Shown here: piece by piece, positions 58,178 to 64,000 of the stretch
Numbering within the stretch: position 1 is the stretch's first letter
How the letters are laid out: every line of letters begins with the position of its first letter
Origin: Sinorhizobium fredii
GTDB lineage: Bacteria; Pseudomonadota; Alphaproteobacteria; Rhizobiales; Rhizobiaceae
Reading direction: 5' to 3'
DNA length: 64,000 nt
Assembly: GCF_002944405.1 (NCBI RefSeq)
Contig: NZ_CP024308.1
Span: 248,001-312,000, forward strand
Notes under the pieces: model-generated
What the model was told of the DNA's origin: nothing
The model's database searches: none
What the model saw: only the letters and a program-made list of their open reading frames with translations
Made by a program: the position numbers and the translations under genes

Positions 58178-58471
58178 TCAGCGATACCTGCCCATCAGCT
58201 TCGATCCGGCGCGAGATTGCAGATTTCCAGCTTCGGTGCATAGAAAAGATGCCTCGACGCATGCCGCCATAAAGCAGTTCCTTGCGGAACTCACATATTC
58301 GGCGTGACGCAATGCTTCGCGACAGGCTCGAACGGCACGTGCGTGCAGCGGTCCATGGCTCGGCCATTCGTTCTCCAGGAAATCGAGGGCATCATACGGC
58401 CCACAGAATTGACGTCTCATGCCGTTTTGCAGCGTTACCCACAGGGGTCCACGCCAAGGCGCTTCCTTCAT
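58178..58471 (-). CDS. DUF982 family protein (copy 3)
   Basis: 97-residue DUF982 member: GPLWVTLQNGMRRQFCGPYD, ALDFLENEWPSHG, ARAVRACREALRH and a C-terminal SARNCFMAACVEASF. GAGGAGG precedes the ATG. It lies downstream of two small genes on the same strand (DUF2934 remnant and a 68-residue protein), perhaps in one transcript. It is most like the broken copy at 63652-63941. Confidence 0.82.
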   Translation of the reverse strand: MKEAPWRGPLWVTLQNGMRRQFCGPYDALDFLENEWPSHGPLHARAVRACREALRHAEYVSSARNCFMAACVEASFLCTEAGNLQSRAGSKLMGRYR

Positions 58472-58531
58472 TTTCGGACCTCCTCAAAGGTCGTACTCAG
58501 AACCGCCAACCCATCCTGTTCGTTCCCTACA

Positions 58532-58783
58532 CTACAGTGATTCTTTGCCGGTGGTTGCCATTCCGGTCCGACTGCGTTTCACTGGCGGCCCTTTCCTGCT
58601 CCTGGCGACTCCGTTGTCCGACTGTTCCTGAGAAGCGGCGCCGACGCCGCCTTGGCGTTCAAGTTCCTCGGTAGCCTGCTGCCAGTGGCGCTCATGGTCT
58701 CCGTCAAGTCGGCCCTCGCGCTACCAAATCTCGTAGGCACGCCTGCGAACACGTTCGTCCATTTCGTTGTCGGTTCCCATCAT
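58532..58783 (-). pseudogene. DUF2934 protein broken by an in-frame TAG
   Basis: The frame starts at the ATG at 58783 (a second ATG follows at once). It reads RVRRRAYEIW, then a TAG at 58721-58723, then REGRLDGDHERHWQQATEEL and on to a TAG at 58532-58534. Family members read YEIW-E-REGR, so the stop most likely replaces a GAG codon. Without it the protein would have 83 residues. GGGAG lies ahead of the start, which overlaps the stop of the 68-residue gene upstream. Confidence 0.8.
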
Positions 58784-58986
58784 TTTCTCCCTGTTACTTG
58801 CGCAGCAGATGCTGCGTCCCTCAGATTCTTCTCGTCGGGATTGCGCTCCTTTTTCGATGGTGAGCTCTTTGCCGGCTTTGGAGAAGCGGCCGATTTGTTG
58901 TCTTGCGCGCTCCTTTTCAGTTCTCGTTCGATCGTTTCCCGAGAGCCCTCGGCCGGGTCTTCGCTCCGTTTCTTGCCGTCAACCAT
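58780..58986 (-). CDS. Small charged hypothetical protein
   Basis: 68-residue protein beginning MVDGKKRSEDPAEGSRETIE at 58986, with GGAGG 9 bases upstream. It is very hydrophilic, rich in Lys, Glu, Ser and Ala, probably disordered, with no membrane segment. Its stop overlaps the start of the DUF2934 frame (ATGA), suggesting coupling. No family is assigned. Confidence 0.6.
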   Translation of the reverse strand: MVDGKKRSEDPAEGSRETIERELKRSAQDNKSAASPKPAKSSPSKKERNPDEKNLRDAASAAQVTGRK

Positions 58987-59547
58987 GATTGCTCCTCCGG
59001 CTCTGATGATCGGTGCGAAAAGCAGGTCCGTGCAAACCAAGCAAAAACGAAGATGTTCCCCCCTCTCAGATGGACATGCCGCTCCGACGAAGCCCGTAAC
59101 CTTTGTGGATGCTTCGGGTTCGATTTCCGCAAGGACAAGAACGAAAGGCACGCCAACCGTGGCTTGCGGTGCCGCAATCCATCGCGGGACACAGGCTGCA
59201 TCCGGTTCAATACGGGCCGGGGCTCCATTGCCGACACCTAAGTGTTTGACGAACCCCAGAATTGAAGTGGTTCGGAATTTCCTTCGATGCAGTCTGTTCC
59301 GGACTTCATCTCTGCGCCAGGTCGGGGTGCAAGCCGGCGTTTTGTATCGACGGAACTAAATTGAACAGTGCGCGTTTAGTACCGCCGCAAATGGCAGATA
59401 TACGTAAGGAAGCGGTGTTCTGAACGCCCCCAAATGAATGCCGCTCCCGGTTTTTCAGTCCATGGCTTGTAAACAAGGCAGTGTCCGTTTTACGCGCGGG
59501 CACTGCTTAGTCGCGGCAGCTCCGCCGAAGCAAGCGAGACGCGAAGC
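58987..59547. other. Gene-free interval
   Basis: About 560 bases; frames on both strands lack ribosome sites and family features. I see nothing else in it apart from the likely promoter of the minus-strand small genes. Confidence 0.4.
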
Positions 59548-59715
59548 ATGATGATATTCGATGACGACGTGGAGGCGGCGCTAGCTCTCGCCTCCGAAGA
59601 ACTCCAGATGACGCGGGAAGAGCTGATGCGCGTGCTCGTTCGCGAGTGCCTGGAGTCATATGCTTACCTGCCCCTCAACGACGACGAGGGCAGCGAGACT
59701 GCGGGAGGCGCCTAG
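59548..59715 (+). CDS. Predicted 55-residue protein, possibly ribbon-helix-helix-like
   Basis: The frame begins with a double ATG at 59548 and reads MMIFDDDVEAALALASEELQ, then MTREELMRVLVRECLES and an acidic tail. The two predicted helices separated by a short turn suggest a small CopG/Arc-like fold, but no basic N-terminal strand is obvious. It is very acidic. It is shorter than most gene-finder cut-offs. Function unknown. Confidence 0.5.
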   Translation: MMIFDDDVEAALALASEELQMTREELMRVLVRECLESYAYLPLNDDEGSETAGGA

Positions 59716-60069
59716 GTATCGCCGCGGAATCACACCGCTCTTTTGCGCCAAGCTGCCACCGTTCAGGCGAACCCTGATCCTCTTAAACGGAGGAGCCGCA
59801 GCTTCCCGCTTTCCGTCCAGGCGATATTCCACCTCGGCGACCAGCAGCGTCTGAACGAAGACGCCGCCGTCGCAATGATCTCCTCGAGCGATTCCGCGCA
59901 TCTTCGCCAACTCGGCATATTCCAGCCCCTGCCGCAGCCGCCGACATATACAAGCTCGCCACCTTTCGCGCTCCCAGCGGCAGCCGACCCATCGCACCTT
60001 CATCCGTTCTCAGCGCGGTTCTCTACGGACAGCGGCGGAACCTTCGGCGTCTTAGCCGGACGAGCTCGG
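59716..60069. other. Interval with no intact gene
   Basis: About 350 bases. One minus frame reads VFVQTLLVAEVEYRLDGKRE around 59810-59870, faintly like the end of an LigD-type DNA ligase. No start, no other ligase motif and no downstream match support it. Confidence 0.35.
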
Positions 60070-60855
60070 TCAAGCCGGCGGTGCCACAGCCGGAACACTG
60101 TATGTCAGGCAGCCCGCTGCGGGAGCACCGCCGACCATGATCGCGCCACTTCGATAAAGCTGATAGGCCAAGACAGGAGACTCAAATCTGACGACCCACA
60201 GAGTTCCGCTGGCATCCGTCGAGACCACGGAGCCGTTCGCGGCAGCGATCGCCTGCACTATCGCGCTTGCCGAGTTGTTTTCGCCGAACAGAACCGCTTG
60301 GGGCGAACCTCTCGCTGCCGGAAGCAAGCTGGCGACGGCAGCGCCGATGGCGACCGCGGACAGACCGAATATCAGAACGGTTGGACGCGACCGTAGCGGT
60401 CCTTTCGGGAACCGCCAGCCAAGCAACAGCGGCCCGATTCCGAAGACGGCAAACCAAAGCAGGTCCCAGAAGAGCGGGTTTGGGCTGTCCATCTTGACGC
60501 GGTGCAGGCCGAGCAGCCAGTGCGAAAGAACCGCGTCCAAGACGTGCCAGGCACCGAAACCCATTAAAGTCCAAGCCATGGCAGTTCCGACGGTGAACTC
60601 AGACATCTCCGGGTCGCGGCGCTGCCGCCACAAGAGCCCAAGGCCGACGAGCAGCAGGACATACATGGCAAGATGAAAAATGCCGTCGGCCATCACCTGG
60701 AGCCGCAGGTCGGCCGCGCGACTCGCTAAGCCGGAGAGCAGGTGATGCCATTGTAGAATCTGGTGCAGGAGTATCCCGTCGAAGAAGCCACCGATCGACA
60801 CGCCAAGGGCAAAGCAGCCGATGAGCCGTGATCTTTGTGTACGGGGCAAGTTCAT
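60070..60855 (-). CDS. DUF2243 membrane protein
   Basis: 261-residue inner-membrane protein of the DUF2243 family. The start at 60855 (MNLPRTQRSRLIGCFALGVS) leads to the family hallmark GGFFDGILLHQILQWHHLLS. Further membrane segments are GIFHLAMYVLLLVGLGLLW, MAWTLMGFGAWHVLDAVLSHW and LFWDLLWFAVFGIGPLLLG, and NPLFWDL is typical. A C-terminal soluble region of about 70 residues (ANGSVVSTDASGTLWVVRFE) extends beyond the common domain. It follows Mn-catalase on the same strand after 105 bases. Function unknown. Confidence 0.85.
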   Translation of the reverse strand: MNLPRTQRSRLIGCFALGVSIGGFFDGILLHQILQWHHLLSGLASRAADLRLQVMADGIFHLAMYVLLLVGLGLLWRQRRDPEMSEFTVGTAMAWTLMGFGAWHVLDAVLSHWLLGLHRVKMDSPNPLFWDLLWFAVFGIGPLLLGWRFPKGPLRSRPTVLIFGLSAVAIGAAVASLLPAARGSPQAVLFGENNSASAIVQAIAAANGSVVSTDASGTLWVVRFESPVLAYQLYRSGAIMVGGAPAAGCLTYSVPAVAPPA

Positions 60856-60960
60856 CCCTCCATCATCCGGCCAACCGGGTCGGCGACGGGAGCGGTGCAA
60901 CGTGCCCGCCACCAATTGCCCGACGGCATACTCGTGCTCAAACGGCGTGTTGCTTTCGTC

Positions 60961-61788
60961 TCACATCTGTTCCGCTTGAGCGCCGCTGTCCGGCTTTGCC
61001 CTGGCAAGGATGGGCTTCTGTCCCATCGCCATCGTCGGAACAGATTTGAAGCTGCCCTTGCCATCGATGGACTGGCCCTGCGACCATCGCCCAGCTACGG
61101 CGTCGGTGCCGTCCTGCTGGTATCCGAGGAAGGCGTAGCTGAACTCCAATTGTTCCTGCTCCTGGGGGAAGCTGTTCGGGATGGGAAAAGCCCCCGCCTG
61201 GCCGCCAAGGTCTTCGAGGGCCGCAAGCCACTGATTCTGATGCATGGTGTCCCTCGCAATGAGGAAGGAAAGCATGTCCTTCATGCCAGGATCGCTCGTC
61301 ATTCCGTAGAGCCGCACGGCCAGCACGCGACCGGTCGCTTCTGCCGCGACATTGGCGGTCATATCCGCAGCGATGTTGCCGCTGGCATAGATGTGGGACA
61401 TGTCGAAGGGCACACCATCCGAATCGACCGGCATCGCTGCCAGACCGGAGGACAGCAGATTCTTGAGATTGATGCCGCCGAGGACTGCACCGCCGACCGG
61501 ATCGGCCGCAACCTCCTCGCGGATGCTCAAGGGTGCGCCCTCGAGGTTCAGCGCGACTGCCGTCGCCAGCATCTCGATGTGACCAAGCTCCTCCGCGGCG
61601 GTATTCATCAGGAGGTCGCGGAACTTGGTATCGCCGCGTGATCCGCAGGCCTGGAAGAAGTACTGCATGGCAACGCGAATTTCGCCCTCGACGCCGCCAA
61701 TCGCCTGTTGCAGCGCGCGGGCGAACAAAGGGTCGGCGGTTTCCACTCGCACGGGGTATTGAAGCTTGCCGTCGGTAAAGAACATCAT
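60961..61788 (-). CDS. Manganese catalase
   Basis: Non-haem dimanganese catalase of the ferritin-like fold, 275 residues; disproportionates H2O2 in the cytoplasm. Metal-ligand positions are visible as Glu36 in VEGEIRVAMQYFFQ and Glu67 with His70 in AEELGHIEMLA, with further ligands in AAEATGRVLAVRLY and RDTMHQNQWLAALE. The N-terminus MMFFTDGKLQYPVRV is typical. It probably provides peroxide resistance within the stress island. The DUF2243 gene follows. Confidence 0.93.
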   Translation of the reverse strand: MMFFTDGKLQYPVRVETADPLFARALQQAIGGVEGEIRVAMQYFFQACGSRGDTKFRDLLMNTAAEELGHIEMLATAVALNLEGAPLSIREEVAADPVGGAVLGGINLKNLLSSGLAAMPVDSDGVPFDMSHIYASGNIAADMTANVAAEATGRVLAVRLYGMTSDPGMKDMLSFLIARDTMHQNQWLAALEDLGGQAGAFPIPNSFPQEQEQLEFSYAFLGYQQDGTDAVAGRWSQGQSIDGKGSFKSVPTMAMGQKPILARAKPDSGAQAEQM

Positions 61789-61805
61789 CGCCTCCTCGGT
61801 GAAAA

Positions 61806-62000
61806 GCGCCTAACAAAACGCCTGGAGCCTTGTTCCCGGGAGAGGGAAATCCGTTGCCCAGCCTACGGATTGGCGGTGATCAAGCGTTGCCGCGGCGATG
61901 TTCGAATGGCTGACGCCGCTTGCATCGACCAAATAGACTGCGCCACTGCCTATCACCTTGAACTTGTGTCCCTCCTCGAGCCAGGATGAAATCAAGGCGA
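61806..62000 (-). pseudogene. Possible remnant of a cyanophycinase-like C-terminus
   Basis: A minus frame reads GHKFKVIGSGAVYLVDASGV, SHSNIAAATLDHRQSV and then stops. The pattern resembles the C-terminal part of cyanophycinase (peptidase S51) proteins. No active-site part is present, and the frame overlaps another remnant on the plus strand. Low certainty. Confidence 0.3.
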
Positions 62001-62256
62001 ACTGGTCGAAGCTCACGGCGGAGCAGCAGAACCAGATCAAGCGGGATTGCAACACGATGCAAACCGCGGCGGCCGCGGGAGGCGGAAGCGCATCAGACTC
62101 AAGCGGGTCAGCGGCTGGAACTACGCCCAGGTTTCGGGTGAAACCACTGCAAGCACGACCACTGGATCAACGTCATCCGGTTCGGCAGCGGGCACTTCCG
62201 CCAGCGGCGGCACGATGACGGTCGCGCAACTCTGCACCATGGTCAACTCGATGTAG
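61958..62256 (+). pseudogene. Frameshifted remnant of a small exported protein
   Basis: One plus frame reads SSQDEIKANWSKLTAEQQNQ, IKRDCNTMQTAAAAGGGSA. The next frame completes it as TASTTTGSTSSGSAAGTSAS and MTVAQLCTMVNSM with a stop at 62256. The two parts join at about 62110-62135 after a frame change. A signal peptide is missing at the front. A strong hairpin 10 bases after the stop supports an ancestral gene here. Confidence 0.5.
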
Positions 62257-62265
62257 AGCTGGCCA

Positions 62266-62304
62266 GCGGTATCGCGGGAGACTCCGGCACTCTCGCGATA
62301 CCGC
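62266..62304 (+). terminator. Hairpin after the small exported-protein remnant
   Basis: GCGGTATCGCGGGAG and CTCTCGCGATACCGC form a 15-base stem with one mismatch and a 9-base loop. Confidence 0.6.
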
Positions 62305-62348
62305 CATCCGCAGGGGCAAATGCTTCTCAAAGCCAGACTCTATAGCCC

Positions 62349-62762
62349 TCACGTGTGCTGGTGAGGCTCATCCGTGTGCCGCCCACCATATTGTTCGTCG
62401 AGTTCTTTGATAAGGGTTTGGCCCTTCTTGCGATCCACCAGTTTAAGAAGCTCGTCCAGCTTTGCTTCCATTCGATCGGAACCCTCCTTCGATTGGGGAG
62501 ATCCCACGAACAGCAGGAAGGCTAGCCCACCAACCTGCCAGAGCAACTGAAGGAATTCCGACTGCCAGTTTTCCAGCGTGTCGCGCGACATCTCAATGAT
62601 GTAGCCGCCGGAGTCTGCCGGTTGCCCAAGAGCGCTCTGCTCGTCGACATACGCGAACCAGCCGAATATCCAGTGGCCGACGATGGACAAGGCAAAAAAA
62701 GCGAACGTGATCCAGGCATAGCTATAGGCTCGCCAGATGGATCGTGATTTCGGTTCGATCAT
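62349..62762 (-). CDS. DUF6766 membrane protein
   Basis: 137-residue protein with two membrane segments (WITFAFFALSIVGHWIFGWF and LLWQVGGLAFLLFVG) and the linker YIIEMSRDTLENWQSEFLQL, matching DUF6766. The charged tail DRMEAKLDELLKLVDRKKGQ ends in His-rich DEPHQHT. The start at 62762 (MIEPKSRSIWRAYSY) fits the family; a start at 62789 is possible. Function unknown; common near stress genes. Confidence 0.8.
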   Translation of the reverse strand: MIEPKSRSIWRAYSYAWITFAFFALSIVGHWIFGWFAYVDEQSALGQPADSGGYIIEMSRDTLENWQSEFLQLLWQVGGLAFLLFVGSPQSKEGSDRMEAKLDELLKLVDRKKGQTLIKELDEQYGGRHTDEPHQHT

Positions 62763-62966
62763 GGGAAGACACCCTTGTGCTTTGCACATCCAGTTCTGTG
62801 TACGTCAGAGAGGATGCAATCCTATGGACATTGCAATTTGCAGATCCAACGACGCCGCAGCACCTTTGTTCCTCCACGCTGGTTCAATCGAAATTGTCAT
62901 CCTTCGCAGGCTAACACGAGCGCGCCGGCGCCGATCGACCCGGTAAGCTCGCGCAATGCGTTCCGT

Positions 62967-63458
62967 CTATTGCCCAGCCAGTTTCTGGGCATGTTCGAGG
63001 TGACGCTGAACAATCGGAGATGCCTTGGCCGCATGCGCTTTCAGGGGCTCACTGTCGCCGGTTTGGGCATAGCTTTGCATGAGCTTCAGAGCCTCCTGGT
63101 GCGCCATGAGTTGGGCTTCGATGTAGGCCTTGTCGAAAGCATCGCCTTGCGCATTCTGGAGTTTGTTCAATTGTGCGGCGTGCTTGTCGATCATCTGGGT
63201 CGGAACAGTGATTTTTGCGTCTGCGGCGGCAACCTTCAGCTCCTGGCTCGCTTTCGTATGGTCGGCGACCATCATTTCAGCGAACTGCTGAACACTTGCC
63301 TCCTTGCTGTTCTTGGCGGCGAGCTGGCCGGATTGCACCTCGAACATATCGGAGCTCGCAGCCATGGTTACGAACCCCTCCGACGACATCTGTTGCGCGT
63401 TGACGTGTGACGCACCGGCTATCAGTGCAGCGGCGATGGCGATGTTGATCACTCGCAT
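62967..63458 (-). CDS. DUF4142 exported protein
   Basis: 163-residue protein with a signal peptide (MRVINIAIAAALIAGASHVN, cleaved near AQQMS) and a helical DUF4142 domain: FVTMAASSDMFEVQSGQLAA, VQQFAEMMVADHTKASQEL and HQEALKLMQSYAQTGDSEPL. GGAGG lies upstream. The fold is ferritin-like and periplasmic; the role is unknown, though the family is often induced in stress. Confidence 0.88.
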   Translation of the reverse strand: MRVINIAIAAALIAGASHVNAQQMSSEGFVTMAASSDMFEVQSGQLAAKNSKEASVQQFAEMMVADHTKASQELKVAAADAKITVPTQMIDKHAAQLNKLQNAQGDAFDKAYIEAQLMAHQEALKLMQSYAQTGDSEPLKAHAAKASPIVQRHLEHAQKLAGQ

Positions 63459-63651
63459 GTTTACCTCCGGGGGCTTGGCTTGCGAAGAATGTTCCCAACC
63501 TCAAAAGAGCTATGATGTTCCCCGCACGCGTCACCTCTTAAATTCGCTGGAGCTGCGGCTGCGTCAGCAGACGTACTTGACGAAATCCGACGCTCGGCAG
63601 GCGCGTGTAGCTGCCGGGCGGCCGCTTTCCGAAACGACCTCCGGAAACGCA

Positions 63652-63941
63652 TCAATGCCGTCGACGCACTAGGGCAATCAAAGCCGGAGCGTGACTGCGA
63701 CGAGCCTCCGCAAACGGCATCGCTGCTTCTATGCCGTCGTCTATGAAGGATCGTCTCACTACCTCCGCTGTCCGAAGCCTCGACAACGCCGCACGGCAGC
63801 CTCTGACGGCTCGGTGGAAGCGCCTCCGATGGTTCGGCCACTCGTGTTCGAAGAAGTGGAGCGCGTCATAAGGGCCGGAACGGTCGTTCTATGCCGTTCT
63901 GAAGTTTTACCGAGAAGGGTACGCGCCAGGATCTCCTTCAC
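63652..63941 (-). pseudogene. DUF982 family protein (copy 4), frameshifted
   Basis: A GTG at 63941 opens MKEI, after which the frame changes. Then WRVPFSVKLQNGIERPFR is followed by a second frame change and PYDALHFFEHEWPNHRRRF, AVRGCRAALSRLRTAEVV up to a TGA at 63652. The pieces align with copy 3 (MKEAPWRGPLWVTLQNG... GPYDALDFLENEWPSHG). The second break looks like loss of two G within a run of G and C. No intact product is encoded as given. Confidence 0.7.
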
Positions 63942-64000
63942 TGGAACCTCATCGGTCAGCCCAATCGACTGACGAATGTGCAGGTTGTGTCATCCACGGG

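Noticed and set aside
59740..60003. Possible DNA ligase LigD fragment on the minus strand.
   Set aside because: Only a short stretch (LVAEVEYR) resembles the family, with no supporting motif or start.

Overview
The window looks like part of a large replicon of a Sinorhizobium/Ensifer-type alphaproteobacterium. It is GC-rich. Its proteins read as rhizobial, the small-protein family DUF982 is repeated, and a ROSE-type RNA thermometer and a CIRCE operator control heat-shock genes. No rRNA, tRNA, ribosomal-protein or replication gene was seen. The accessory gene content suggests a megaplasmid or chromid, but the sequence does not prove it.

Region 1 (1-33.7 kb) is an organosulfur and sulfate scavenging locus. 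Its minus strand carries ssuA-ssuC-ssuB (ssuB cut by the window edge), an sbp-cysA-sbp group without sulfate permeases, a lone shikimate kinase, a flavin reductase and SsuD. It then carries a DszA-like / SfnB / SfnB / FAD-protein operon, a second FAD protein with an in-frame stop, and an operon in which a msuE-sfnG fused gene precedes a complete LIV-type ABC importer and a third SfnB. On the plus strand are a sugar-type ABC importer with an aldo/keto reductase (a candidate sulfosugar module) and tauABC. Together these genes would import sulfate, sulfonates, taurine and sulfones, and use reduced flavin to release sulfite.

Region 2 (34.2-44.1 kb) is potassium uptake. Kup converges with a kdpFABCDE operon. 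kdpB carries two frameshifts, and a 27-residue membrane peptide gene not usually annotated sits just upstream of kdpF.

Region 3 (44.4-64 kb) begins with a tyrosine recombinase and continues as a stress island. It holds DUF982 proteins, an SPW-repeat protein, an NDUFS4-like protein, two Hsp20 proteins, GroESL, a DegP-like protease in one operon with a NEW3-domain protein and an ABC-2 exporter, CbpA/CbpM, Mn-catalase, and DUF2243, DUF6766 and DUF4142 proteins. Several small genes here are broken by frameshifts or amber stops. That means either gene decay or local sequence error.
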